From Methanoculleus horonobensis (GTDB lineage Archaea; Halobacteriota; Methanomicrobia; Methanomicrobiales; Methanoculleaceae), in assembly GCF_001602375.1 (NCBI RefSeq), contig NZ_BCNY01000008.1, positions 122,121 to 186,120 of the forward strand: 64,000 bases of DNA. The letters run 5' to 3'. Positions 35,263 through 44,405 of this stretch are shown one piece after another; position 1 is the first letter of the stretch; every line of letters starts with the position of its first letter. The position numbers were made by a program, and so were the translations under genes. A model generated the notes under the pieces. The model did not search any database. It was not told where the DNA came from and saw only the letters and a list, made by a program, of their open reading frames with translations.

Positions 35263-36102
35263 TCATATCACCGCGGCAATCGCAAAGACCGCAAGCGCGG
35301 CAAACATGCCAGCCCGCAGGATCGATGTCGCATTGGACTCCCGGACGCAGCCCGGCATCGTGCATGAAAGACCCCGGAAAGCCCCGAAGAGGATGACGAG
35401 ATCCACGACCCCGATGCCGGCGAGATAAAAGAGGCTCCACCAGTCGCCGAAGGGGAGGAGGCTCACCATCACGGCGCCGCAGGCGCAGGCGAACGCGACG
35501 ATTCCCGTCCGCCGGACGCCGACGATCATGGGGAGAGTGCGTGCGCCTCCCGCCGCATCCCCGTCGACGTCTTCTGCATCTTTCAAGAGTTCCCTTGCGA
35601 TGGTCGCCAGGAACGTGATCGCCGCGAGCGAGAGGTTCCGGACGAGCCCCTCGATGCCCGCAAACGCTCCGCCGAAGAGGAAGACGCTCCCCGTCAGGTA
35701 GGCGACGGCCGCGTTGCCGAGGACGGGGATGCGCTTCAGCCGGACGGCGTAGGCAATCAGAATGCTTGAGTTTATGACGGTGATCGCAAGGCAGAGCGGC
35801 GGCGTCAGGGTAGCAATCGCGATGCCCCCGATAAAGAGCGCCGCTGCATACGCCCTTGCGCCGGCAAGGCTGATCTCGCCTGCCGGTATGGGGCGGTCGG
35901 GACGGTTGATCCGGTCGATCTCAACGTCGCAGACGTCGTTGATGACGTTCCCGCCGGCGGTGATGAGCGCGGCGATCGCGGCGAGCATGAGCGACGGCAG
36001 CGTGAGCGTCCCGGTGGCGATGAGATAGCCGATGAGCGCGGTAAGGCCGGCAACGACGGCGTTGTGCGGACGGGTAATCCGGATGAATGCGGAGACGCTC
36101 AT
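35263..36102 (-). CDS. Digeranylgeranylglyceryl phosphate synthase (UbiA family)
   Basis: 279 residues with about eight membrane helices. The first Asp motif is NVINDVCDVEIDRINRPDRP and the second is ARELLKDAEDVDGDAAGG, the prenyl-diphosphate/Mg2+ sites of UbiA enzymes. The archaeal member adds the second geranylgeranyl chain to GGGP in membrane lipid synthesis. ATG 36102 is chosen; the longer frame would run through the upstream tRNA-Arg. A TTATTTATCC TATA element lies about 35 bases upstream. Confidence 0.92.
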   Translation of the reverse strand: MSVSAFIRITRPHNAVVAGLTALIGYLIATGTLTLPSLMLAAIAALITAGGNVINDVCDVEIDRINRPDRPIPAGEISLAGARAYAAALFIGGIAIATLTPPLCLAITVINSSILIAYAVRLKRIPVLGNAAVAYLTGSVFLFGGAFAGIEGLVRNLSLAAITFLATIARELLKDAEDVDGDAAGGARTLPMIVGVRRTGIVAFACACGAVMVSLLPFGDWWSLFYLAGIGVVDLVILFGAFRGLSCTMPGCVRESNATSILRAGMFAALAVFAIAAVI

Positions 36103-36176
36103 TCTCGAAGAGTTAGGTTCTCGGGGGGAGGATAAATAACCAGAGGATTCGTCCGGAGCAGAATTGAGAGAAACAG

Positions 36177-36251
36177 CGGGCTTGGGGGGATTTGAACCCC
36201 CGGCATTCAGCTTAGGAGGCTGACGCCATGTCCGGGCTAGGCCACAAGCCC
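36177..36251 (-). tRNA. tRNA-Arg (anticodon CCT)
   Basis: Minus-strand cloverleaf: acceptor GGGCTTG/CAAGCCC, anticodon stem TCAGC/GCTGA with loop CTCCTAA, T-arm GGGGGTTCAAATCCCCC. Discriminator G, no encoded CCA. No intron. Confidence 0.95.
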
Positions 36252-36320
36252 ATACTTCGGAGTAAAAGTATTGCTCATGAGAAGGTATAAGGGTATCGAG
36301 CATCCACCTTTCCGGGAAGC

Positions 36321-37436
36321 ATGGACGTTGTCGAGGTTACCGAAGGGAGAACCAGGTTTTTCGTATCCAGACAGGATCCTCATCTCCAGTTCCCGCCGGG
36401 AAGCGGCCAGGTCTTTTATAACACGCGCATGGAGATGAACCGGGATGCCACCGTCCTCCTGCTCGCCGTGCTGAAGCCACAAAGTTACCTCGACGCGATG
36501 GGTGCGTCCGGTGCCCGGGGCCTCCGAGTAGCGCACGAGGTCGGGATACCGGTGACGATCAACGACTGGAACGCGAAAGCGGTCGATCTTGCCCGGCAGA
36601 ACGTGGAGGCGCTGGGTCTCGCCGCCGAGGTGACCCACGGGGATGCGAACGTGCTGATGAGCGGGAGAACGTTCGATGCCGTCGACCTCGATCCATTCGG
36701 GACGCCGGCGCCGTTCGTCGACTCCGCGGCACGGTGCGCCGGGAACTACCTCTTTGTCACCGCCACCGACACCGCGCCGCTCTGCGGGGCGCACCTGAAG
36801 GCAGGCATGCGCCGTTACTTCTCCCGGCCCCGGAACACCGAGTACCACCCCGAGGTCGGCCTCCGGACGCTCCTCGGGTTCGTGGTGCGCGAGGTGATCA
36901 AGTACGACCGCGGGGTGGAACCTGTCTTCTGCTACGCGCACGAGCACTTCCACCGCCTGCACCTCCGGCTCCGCTACGGGGCGGCGGCGGCCGACCGGGC
37001 GCTTGCGCGGATCGGTTACGTGATGCAGTGTCCAAACTGCCACTACCGCTCCGAACAAACCGGAATGCTCCCCGAACCGGAAGAGTGCCCGCTCTGCGGC
37101 GCGAATCTCGTGCCGGTCGGCCCTCTCTGGACGGGGAGGATCAACGACGACGCGACGCTTGCCGCGATGCAGGAGGCCCTGCCGTCGGTAACGGCCGGAA
37201 CCGGAGCGCGGATCGGCCGGCTGCTCGCGACCTGCCGGCAGGAGCTCGATACGTCGAGCCACTACGACTACCACGTCATTGCAAAACACCTGCGGGTCTC
37301 CCCCGGCAGGATCGAGACGGTCATCGAGCGGCTTGTAGCCCTCGGCTACCGGGCAAGCCGCGCACATTACTCCGGCACCGCCCTCAAGACCGATGCACCG
37401 CTCCCGGTTCTCGAAAAAGTGGTCAGCGGCGGGTGA
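36321..37436 (+). CDS. trm1: tRNA (guanine26-N2)-dimethyltransferase
   Basis: 371 residues. N-terminal EGRTRFFVS and VFYNTRMEMNRD, SAM-binding DAMGASGARGLRVA, DLDPFGTPAPFVDSA and a CPNCHY...CPLCGA zinc site match archaeal Trm1, which makes m2,2G26 in tRNA. The 3' end overlaps the DRG gene by 14 bases, tail to tail. Confidence 0.95.
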   Translation: MDVVEVTEGRTRFFVSRQDPHLQFPPGSGQVFYNTRMEMNRDATVLLLAVLKPQSYLDAMGASGARGLRVAHEVGIPVTINDWNAKAVDLARQNVEALGLAAEVTHGDANVLMSGRTFDAVDLDPFGTPAPFVDSAARCAGNYLFVTATDTAPLCGAHLKAGMRRYFSRPRNTEYHPEVGLRTLLGFVVREVIKYDRGVEPVFCYAHEHFHRLHLRLRYGAAAADRALARIGYVMQCPNCHYRSEQTGMLPEPEECPLCGANLVPVGPLWTGRINDDATLAAMQEALPSVTAGTGARIGRLLATCRQELDTSSHYDYHVIAKHLRVSPGRIETVIERLVALGYRASRAHYSGTALKTDAPLPVLEKVVSGG

Positions 37437-38538
37437 CGACGGTGAGGACGTCCCCGTCCGCGAGTTTGTGGGTGAGTCCGACACGCTGCGCGTCGTGTTT
37501 GGCCGAGTTGCCCCAGACCTTCGCGTAGCGGAATTTGTCCGCGAAGTCCCGGTGGAGGCGGTTGCAGACGTCTTCGACCGTTGCCGGGCTCCGGATGATC
37601 AGCGGTTCGTCCATATCCGCGGGACCGCCGACCGGCTTTAAGTAGACCCGCATGAACTCCAGATTTTCGAAGATGGCGTCTTTTAAGTCTTCGATGCGGT
37701 AGCCGCTGTGCGCCGAGACCATGATGGGGGGCTCCCCGAACCGTTCGGTCAGTTCTTCCTCGATACCCGCCCGGGTCTTTTCGTCCACGAGGTCGACCTT
37801 GTTGACCGCGATGAAGGCCGGAACGTAGACCCGGTTCCCGATCATCGCGTCGATGAAGTCATCCTGGCTGACTTCGTTCCGTATCAGGACGTCCGCGTTG
37901 ACGATCTTGTTCTCCGCGAGGATCGAGCGGACCTCCTCGACATCGAGGTCGACGGCGCCGACGGTGTTCAGCCGGATACCGCCGTTCCCGGCTTTCTTGA
38001 TGGTGATGTCGGGTTTAGGGCGGTTGATCCGGATACCGGCGTCGTGGAGCTCGCGGAGAAGAACGTTTGTGTGCTTCTCGTTGAAGACGTCGACTAAAAC
38101 CAGGATCAGGTCGGCGCTCCGGACGACGGCGATGACCTCTTTCCCGCGGCCCTTGCCCATGGCGGCGCCGGCGATCAGGCCGGGGATATCCAGGATCTGG
38201 ATCTTCGCACCCCGGTGCTCCATCGAGCCAGGGATGACGGAGACGGTCGTGAAGGCATAGGCCGCCGTCTCGCTGATATCATTGCCGGTAAGCCTGTTGA
38301 GCAGCGTACTCTTTCCGACGGACGGGAAGCCGACCAGGACGACGGTGGCGTCCCCCGACTTCTTCACGGAGTAACCCTCGCCCCCTCCGGCGGAGGCCAT
38401 CGCCCGGGCTACTGCTTCATCACGGATCTTCGCGAGTTTTGCCTTGAGGCGACCGATGTGTTTGGAGGTCGCCTTGTTGTACGGGGTATTCTTGAGTTCG
38501 TCCTCTATTTCCCGTATCTGCTCTTCGACACTGCTCAT
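37423..38538 (-). CDS. DRG-family GTPase with TGS domain
   Basis: 371 residues. N-terminal helical region (MSSVEEQIREIEDELKNTPYNKAT, shown here in part) then G1 VGFPSVGKSTLL, G3 DIPGLIAGAAMGKGRGKEV, G4 NKVDLVD, and a C-terminal TGS domain (DFADKFRYAKVWGNSAKHD). DRG proteins bind translating ribosomes and are conserved in archaea and eukaryotes. Confidence 0.95.
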   Translation of the reverse strand: MSSVEEQIREIEDELKNTPYNKATSKHIGRLKAKLAKIRDEAVARAMASAGGGEGYSVKKSGDATVVLVGFPSVGKSTLLNRLTGNDISETAAYAFTTVSVIPGSMEHRGAKIQILDIPGLIAGAAMGKGRGKEVIAVVRSADLILVLVDVFNEKHTNVLLRELHDAGIRINRPKPDITIKKAGNGGIRLNTVGAVDLDVEEVRSILAENKIVNADVLIRNEVSQDDFIDAMIGNRVYVPAFIAVNKVDLVDEKTRAGIEEELTERFGEPPIMVSAHSGYRIEDLKDAIFENLEFMRVYLKPVGGPADMDEPLIIRSPATVEDVCNRLHRDFADKFRYAKVWGNSAKHDAQRVGLTHKLADGDVLTVVTRR

Positions 38539-38679
38539 TGCTGCCGATACACGTATGTTGGGAAGCTACTTATGGGTGTCTGTGATGAAAATCACGAAGC
38601 GAAGGGAAAATTCCGGCCCGTATCGGGCTTAGATTGCCCGGCCGCCGGCATGAACGGAGAAGGCGGAGCGCGAGACAGG

Positions 38680-38687
38680 TTTAAATA
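38680..38687 (+). promoter_or_regulatory. TATA box of tRNA-Glu
   Basis: TTTAAATA with upstream GG, 40 bases before the tRNA 5' end. Confidence 0.6.
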
Positions 38688-38726
38688 GGATAACGGCCAA
38701 TAATTTAGAGCACGTTGGTGCAATGC

Positions 38727-38801
38727 GCTGCTATAGTGTAGACCGGCCAATCATGCAGGACTCTCACTCCTGCGACTGGGGTTCGAATCCCCATAGCAGC
38801 A
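38727..38801 (+). tRNA. tRNA-Glu (anticodon CTC)
   Basis: Cloverleaf: acceptor GCTGCTA/TAGCAGC, anticodon stem CAGGA/TCCTG with loop CTCTCAC, T-arm TGGGGTTCGAATCCCCA. Discriminator A; no encoded CCA. Confidence 0.95.
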
Positions 38802-38859
38802 TACTGTTCTAGGGGCAAACGCCCGCTTTTGCACCGCTACCCGAGATAGAGACGATTCC

Positions 38860-40068
38860 ATGCACCACCCTCCCGACAGCGACCGGCCGACCCAGAAATA
38901 TCTCGGGAACCGCGGCCTTATCGTCCTGATTGCTCTCCTCTCCGCCTTCGTCCCGCTCTCGACCGACCTCTACCTCCCCGCCCTTCCCGGCATGGGCGAA
39001 TACTTCGGCGTCTCCGCCGGCCTCACCAACCTGACGCTGATCCTCTTCTTCCTCTTCTTCAGCCTCGGGCTGCTCTTCTGGGGGCCGCTCTCTGATCGGT
39101 ACGGCCGACGGCCCGTCCTCCTGGTCGGACTTGCCCTCTACATCGCCGCAAGCGCCGGGTGCGTGACATCGTGGGATGTCTGGCATCTCATCGCCTTCCG
39201 CATCCTCCAGGCCGTCGGCGGCAGCGCCGCCTCCGCGGTCGCTATGGCGATGGTCAAGGACGTCTACGACGGGAGAACGAGGGAGTCGGTGCTCGCGATA
39301 GTCCAGTCCATGGTCGTCATCTCGCCCGCCGCCGCCCCGGTTCTCGGGGCGTTCATGCTCCCCTACACCTCGTGGCGGGGCCTCTTCGCGGCGCTCGCCC
39401 TCATCGGCGTCGTCTCGATGGCCGGCGCCCTCCTCCTCCAGGAGACCATCCCCTCGCGGTATAACGGCACTATGGCACAGTCCGTCCGCCGGCTCGGCGT
39501 CGTGCTCAAAAACCCCGGCTTCGCCTCGCTCCTCGTCGTATTCTCTCTCGTGAGCACCGCATCGCTCGCGTTCGTCTCCGCATCGTCGTATATCTACCAG
39601 GATGGGTTCGGGCTCTCGGAGCAGTGGTACAGTTTCTACTTCGCCCTCAACGCCGTCGGCCTGATAGCGGGCCCGTTCCTCTACCTCTGGCTCTCCCGGC
39701 ACGCGAGCCGCCGCTCGATCGTCGGAGCCGGGTTTGCCGTCATGGTCGGCAGCGGGGTGCTCGTCTGCCTCTTCGGGAGCATGGGGCCGCTACTTCTCGC
39801 CCTTGCCCTCTTCCCGGCCTCGCTGATGGGGAGCTCCGTCCGGCCGGCGGGTGCGTTCCTGATGCTCGACCAGCAGAAGGAGGATACCGGCTCTGCATCC
39901 GCCCTGATCAACTGCGCAGGCCTCGTCTTCGGCAGCGGCGGGATGGTTCTCGTCTTCCTTGCCGGGGAGAGCCTCGTTCTCGGCCTCGGGGCGATCAACG
40001 TGGCGGTCGGGGCGGTCTGCCTCGCAGGGTGGGCGGCGATCGGGAGACAGGGGCTGGTGAAGTTCTGA
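38860..40068 (+). CDS. MFS exporter, Bcr/CflA type
   Basis: 402 residues with twelve hydrophobic helices. TDLYLPALP near the N-terminus, the loop 2-3 motif GPLSDRYGRRPVLL, and RILQAVGGSAASA are features of the Bcr/CflA drug-resistance branch (bicyclomycin and related exports). Substrate unknown. It follows tRNA-Glu by 58 bases on the same strand. Confidence 0.9.
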   Translation: MHHPPDSDRPTQKYLGNRGLIVLIALLSAFVPLSTDLYLPALPGMGEYFGVSAGLTNLTLILFFLFFSLGLLFWGPLSDRYGRRPVLLVGLALYIAASAGCVTSWDVWHLIAFRILQAVGGSAASAVAMAMVKDVYDGRTRESVLAIVQSMVVISPAAAPVLGAFMLPYTSWRGLFAALALIGVVSMAGALLLQETIPSRYNGTMAQSVRRLGVVLKNPGFASLLVVFSLVSTASLAFVSASSYIYQDGFGLSEQWYSFYFALNAVGLIAGPFLYLWLSRHASRRSIVGAGFAVMVGSGVLVCLFGSMGPLLLALALFPASLMGSSVRPAGAFLMLDQQKEDTGSASALINCAGLVFGSGGMVLVFLAGESLVLGLGAINVAVGAVCLAGWAAIGRQGLVKF

Positions 40069-40069
40069 A

Positions 40070-40385
40070 ATGATCCTGAAGTACACCCCACCAAAGAAGA
40101 AACTCTCGGATATCATCAAAGAATTCGGGCCGAACCCCGCGCTGGCCGCATCGGTCGCGGAAGCCTCGCATGAGATGAGACGATCTTACGAAAGGTCGAC
40201 TTCGATTCCGACGCTTGACACCCCCCCTGCTCGTCGACCTGATCCGGCACGACCCGGAGGCGATGAGAACGCTCGCGGGCGGCTCTATCCTCACACGATT
40301 TTACACCGCCGGCACCAGCAGTCCGGTGTCGCGGAACTTTCACATATCCGGCCTATCGGTTCTGCAAGGCTCCTCGACCCCGTAA
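40070..40385 (+). pseudogene. Small gene interrupted by a one-base shift in a C7 tract, 104 aa if corrected
   Basis: From ATG 40070 the frame reads MILKYTPPKKKLSDIIKEFG and stays gene-like to the seven Cs at 40221-40227, after which it turns Arg/Pro/Gly-rich. Skipping one base there gives TPLLVDLIRHDPEAMRTLAG and continues gene-like to TAA 40383-40385. Six Cs would make one intact 104-residue protein of unknown family. It begins 1 base after the MFS stop. Confidence 0.55.
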
Positions 40386-40497
40386 CCTTCGAGCGAGAGA
40401 ACCTTTGCAGGGCGAGCGGCTCCGGAGAAGATTGCTAAAAAGGCAATTGACAAAATTAATCCCGCGTGACTCCGATCTTCTGAAAAGGGGTTTTGTC

Positions 40498-42699
40498 ATG
40501 GGTCGGGATCTTGATACGCGGTTCTCGCAGTTGCTTGAGGCGATAGCAGAGCATGAAAATACAACCGTTGAGATGCTGGGGAAAACATTCGCATCTAAAG
40601 AGATCGAGAATCGAAGAACGTTTTATCCTCAATTGAAGCAGGTTCTCTTGGAACAGGAACTGGATATTGCTGAGTTCAAAAAGATCATAACAAACTGCTG
40701 GGCATCCGGAAGCAGATTTGACATCATCCAATTCGGAAGGTTCACCAAAGAAAAGGATGCCAATGTTCTGATTCAAACACTTATCAAGAATTTCCCACAA
40801 GACGATGCCGAAGCGGCCGCCCGAATTGATGCGTTTACCACCGAAGCAGTACGCCTTGGATATCAGGACAAAAAAGGTTCACCGAACGGATCTGCAGCAG
40901 CAGCATTGTGCAGCGTTCTACTGACTGCTCTCTTCCCAGAAAGGTTCGTTGACTACAGGCAGTCGCGGTGGAGAGATTTTGCACAGAAGGTAGGCTACGA
41001 CATTTCTTTTCCAGCCACTGGGAGTTATGGTCAGGGCATAGTATGGGCCGGACAATTTGCGGCAGACCTTGCTGAAACCAGAACATTCCGGCGGACATGG
41101 AATGTCGAAAACCCCTTATGGGCGGTCGCGGGCATTGCCTGGGTATTGCCCGGATTAAAATTAGGTGAGAGCAATCCTATGCCAGACATAAACGAAGATG
41201 ACGAAATAACAACCCTGCTGAGGCACAAAAAACAGGTCATCCTGTACGGCCCTCCGGGCACGGGAAAGACATTTCGTGCAAATAACTACATCAAATGTCT
41301 CAATACCCATGACTATGAGGTTCATGAGGACTCGCTTCTTGATCAACAGAGCTTCTCTTTGACTATTTATGAGCCAAGAGACGGCCAGATCCCGAACTTG
41401 ACTCCAGGAACACGTTTCGTGTACGACTGGAAAGGAAGGCGAAACTGGCAGACGTACTTTGATGAACTCCAGGAAGGCGACGTGGCGCTGGCATATAACG
41501 CCGTTAAGTTGCGTCGCTTCACGACTGTGGTTAGGTGTACCCGGAAAGAAGCGGATTCCATAGAGTTTGAAGTCATTCAGCAGTTTAACGGCCCGTCCTT
41601 TGAGGACATGAAGAATGACTCCGGATTGAAAGAGTCCGATATTGTGCGAACGAAAATGGCATTCGGCCTAAAACGGCTGAGTCAGCTCGAACTGCAACGA
41701 ATTATCGCTCTTTCGGAAGGCCTGACATACGAATCGCTCGGTATCGAACTGAAGAAAATCAGGGAGACCATTCCAAACAAAGAGTTCGTCACTTTTCACC
41801 CTTCCTTCGGCTACGAGGATTTCATCGAAGGTCTTCGTCCGCTCACCACCGACGACGGCACCCTCACCTACCGCGTGGAGGACGGCATCTTCAAGACGCT
41901 GTCCCGCCGTGCATTCAACGTTCTCGCGGAAATGGCGGGGATTGAAGGGCGATGGAACGAATCCAGGAGCATCCCGCACCTTGACGATACGGAGAAGAAA
42001 GAACTACTGAAAACTGCACCGGAGGTTCCCTTCTACCTCATCATCGACGAGATCAACCGCGGAGACATCTCCAGAATCTTCGGAGAACTGATCACGCTCC
42101 TTGAGGCCGACAAACGTTACTGCGGAGAGAATGAGATCACGACAACCCTCCCCTACTCCAAAGAGAAGTTCGCAATCCCGCCGAACCTCTACATCATCGG
42201 CACGATGAACACCGCCGACAAATCGATATCGCTCGTCGACGCCGCGCTCCGGCGCAGGTTCGGTTTCATCGAGATGATGCCCAACTACAGTGTTCTCAGA
42301 AGCCTCCCAGATGATAAAGACGATGAGATCGGGGAAATCGTCGATACCGCTACGGATGCCCTGGAAGCGATCAACAGGAGAATTGCAGGAAATTATGACC
42401 GGGATCACCAGATGGGTCACAGTTACCTGATGAAAGTGAAGAATGCCGGATCGCGCGACGATGCGCTTGAGATGCTACGCTTCGCGTGGTACCACGAGAT
42501 CGTGCCCCTCCTTCAGGAATACTACTACGACGCGCCCGCCCGATTCAACGAGGTTATCGGGAGCAAATTCATCAAACTCTCCCCGGACGAGTGCAGTTTT
42601 GAAATCCGGGAGAGGCTATACGGCGACGAGTTCCTCATGGCAGTCGAAGCGCTTGCGAACGGGAACCGTGAACAGGGACAGGCCGAACCAGATGAGTGA
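40498..42699 (+). CDS. mcrB: McrB-like AAA+ GTPase of a McrBC restriction system, with EVE-like insert
   Basis: 733 residues from ATG 40498 (AAGGGG upstream); the frame is open 31 codons earlier. An N-terminal region of about 230 residues would be the DNA-recognition part. Walker A is YGPPGTGKTF near residue 255; the McrB-specific FVTFHPSFGYEDFIEG near 431; Walker B IIDEINRGDISRIFGE near 515; sensor GTMNTADKSIS. Between Walker A and the FVTFHPS motif lie about 170 extra residues whose GTRFVYDWKGRRNWQTYF...LQEGDVALAYN pattern resembles an EVE (modified-base-binding) domain. Lower GC than neighbours suggests transfer. It partners with McrC downstream. Confidence 0.88.
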   Translation: MGRDLDTRFSQLLEAIAEHENTTVEMLGKTFASKEIENRRTFYPQLKQVLLEQELDIAEFKKIITNCWASGSRFDIIQFGRFTKEKDANVLIQTLIKNFPQDDAEAAARIDAFTTEAVRLGYQDKKGSPNGSAAAALCSVLLTALFPERFVDYRQSRWRDFAQKVGYDISFPATGSYGQGIVWAGQFAADLAETRTFRRTWNVENPLWAVAGIAWVLPGLKLGESNPMPDINEDDEITTLLRHKKQVILYGPPGTGKTFRANNYIKCLNTHDYEVHEDSLLDQQSFSLTIYEPRDGQIPNLTPGTRFVYDWKGRRNWQTYFDELQEGDVALAYNAVKLRRFTTVVRCTRKEADSIEFEVIQQFNGPSFEDMKNDSGLKESDIVRTKMAFGLKRLSQLELQRIIALSEGLTYESLGIELKKIRETIPNKEFVTFHPSFGYEDFIEGLRPLTTDDGTLTYRVEDGIFKTLSRRAFNVLAEMAGIEGRWNESRSIPHLDDTEKKELLKTAPEVPFYLIIDEINRGDISRIFGELITLLEADKRYCGENEITTTLPYSKEKFAIPPNLYIIGTMNTADKSISLVDAALRRRFGFIEMMPNYSVLRSLPDDKDDEIGEIVDTATDALEAINRRIAGNYDRDHQMGHSYLMKVKNAGSRDDALEMLRFAWYHEIVPLLQEYYYDAPARFNEVIGSKFIKLSPDECSFEIRERLYGDEFLMAVEALANGNREQGQAEPDE

Positions 42700-44062
42700 G
42701 AATCAATCGACAGCAACCCTCTTTGAGTATCAGAAGTACCCGTACGAATCCTCAAAGACGGATTCGTTCAAAGAGGGAACCCTTCACCTGACAGACAAGA
42801 CCATCGAGCTGCTGGACTCCCTGAACAGCAAAAGGCCCATCCTTGAGATCGGTAGAAACACGATAAAACCGTTGAATTATGTCGGAGTAGTAAGAGTTAA
42901 CGGCTTCACCGTTCAGATCCTCCCCAAACTCTTTGCACAGGAGAGTTGCCCGGAGCAGAAGACACTGGCAGCTGCGAATCTCCTCAAGATGCTTTTTCAT
43001 ACGGAAAACGTTCCCATCACCGAAGTGGACCCGGCAGGTCTCGATCTCAGGAAGATGGATCTCTTTGAAGTATTCATTCACCTCTTTGCAAAGAACCTGC
43101 TGAATACGATAAAGATCTCACTGAAGAGAGAATATATCACCAACTCGGATGAACTCCGCGTAGTTCGGGGACGGATAGACTTTCAGCACCACATAAACCC
43201 CGCTCGGATGCATATCATCCCCTGTCGATACCACGAACTCTCGGTCGACAACCTCCTGAACCGAACCCTCAGGTATACCTGTTACCTGATGTCCAGGACG
43301 GTCTCGGACTTTACGACGATTCGGCTGCTCCGTTCGATCGTCAACCTCCTCGATCCAGTAACGCTGACGCCGGTCTCTGTAGCAGAGATCGACCGTATCA
43401 CATTCTCCCGGCTCAACCGCATCTTCGAACCCTATATCCGGATGTGCAGGATATTCCTCTCGAGATCTTCCCTCACCTTGCAGGCTTCAAAGGTCGAATT
43501 TTTCTCCCTGCTGATCCCGATGGAGAGGCTGTTTGAAGAGTTTGTTAGCACAGTCCTTGCAGAAGATCCGACCTACTTCTTCGGGAGGTATGTACCGGTC
43601 AGATCGCAGGCAATCGTGGGCAGGCTTGTTAAAGATGCGAACGGGACAGAGTTATTCAACATGAAACCGGATATCGTCATCGGATACCCGCAGATTGAGG
43701 CAGTCATCGATACCAAGTATAAGCAGCTGGATTCGGGCGACCGGAAGTTGGGCGTCTCACAGGCGGATCTCTACCAGATGTATGCATATGCAGCGAAGAC
43801 AAACGCCAGGAGGTGTATGCTCCTTTATCCGGAAGTGCTTTTTGAGCAGAAACAGGACTTCGCCCTCACAGTGCGTTCCGTGGAGGGGACGGACATGGAT
43901 ATTTTGCTCATGATCCGGGCTGTCCGGCTCTCCCACGACCTCAACCACCAGGACGGGTGGGAAGCGTTCCGTAGCGAACTCCGGGAGATTGTCAGACCGC
44001 TTATCGCGGAGCGGGAACCCCTGACAACGACAGAGTCCGGCAGGGCTGCCGCAGAAGGATGA
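42692..44062 (+). CDS. mcrC: McrC-like nuclease subunit of the McrBC system
   Basis: 456 residues from ATG 42692, overlapping mcrB by 8 bases. The N-terminal beta domain (LEIGRNTIKPLNYVGVVRV) binds the McrB hexamer; the C-terminal PD-(D/E)xK nuclease shows MKPDIVIGYPQIEAVIDTKYK in two parts (PD, then DTK), followed by QADLYQMYAYA. McrBC-type systems cut DNA with modified cytosine after GTP-driven translocation. No methylase gene is adjacent, as expected for type IV. Confidence 0.9.
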   Translation: MSENQSTATLFEYQKYPYESSKTDSFKEGTLHLTDKTIELLDSLNSKRPILEIGRNTIKPLNYVGVVRVNGFTVQILPKLFAQESCPEQKTLAAANLLKMLFHTENVPITEVDPAGLDLRKMDLFEVFIHLFAKNLLNTIKISLKREYITNSDELRVVRGRIDFQHHINPARMHIIPCRYHELSVDNLLNRTLRYTCYLMSRTVSDFTTIRLLRSIVNLLDPVTLTPVSVAEIDRITFSRLNRIFEPYIRMCRIFLSRSSLTLQASKVEFFSLLIPMERLFEEFVSTVLAEDPTYFFGRYVPVRSQAIVGRLVKDANGTELFNMKPDIVIGYPQIEAVIDTKYKQLDSGDRKLGVSQADLYQMYAYAAKTNARRCMLLYPEVLFEQKQDFALTVRSVEGTDMDILLMIRAVRLSHDLNHQDGWEAFRSELREIVRPLIAEREPLTTTESGRAAAEG

Positions 44063-44405
44063 ATCTCGGGGTGTCCCGGCCCATCCCGGCCACTCACACT
44101 CTGCGTTAGGCGTTGCCCGGACAGGTACACCCCGGCCGGAGCCATCGGGGAACCGGAGAGAATCTCCCTTCAATCCGGGCATTCCGGAGCGGAACCGCGC
44201 CATCCTGAAGGCAGACAAGAACTCCCATCGGATTTGTCATGTAGAATCATTACAAAACCTATAAAGCAGATATGATCCCACGCTGTAAGGTTCATACCGA
44301 CCTATCTGGTCAGTTTTCCGGGAGACGGTTCATCTGTCAGGGAACACGAACTACAGGATCATAGTGATGTTCGAGTAGAGATACTCAAAACGTGAGGAGA
44401 GAACC
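44063..44405 (+). promoter_or_regulatory. Intergenic region with promoter and long leader of the acyl-CoA synthetase gene
   Basis: A TATA element CCTATAAAGC lies at 44258-44267, so transcription should start near 44288 and leave a leader of about 118 bases, long for an archaeon. The leader has a small GAGTA/TACTC hairpin at 44377-44390 and a GAGGAG site 8 bases before ATG 44406. Bases 44063-44250 show nothing clear. Confidence 0.45.

Noticed and set aside
38727..44062. Integration of the McrBC region at tRNA-Glu as a genomic island
   Set aside because: No direct repeat of the tRNA 3' end and no integrase was seen downstream; only the lower GC of mcrB/mcrC supports transfer.
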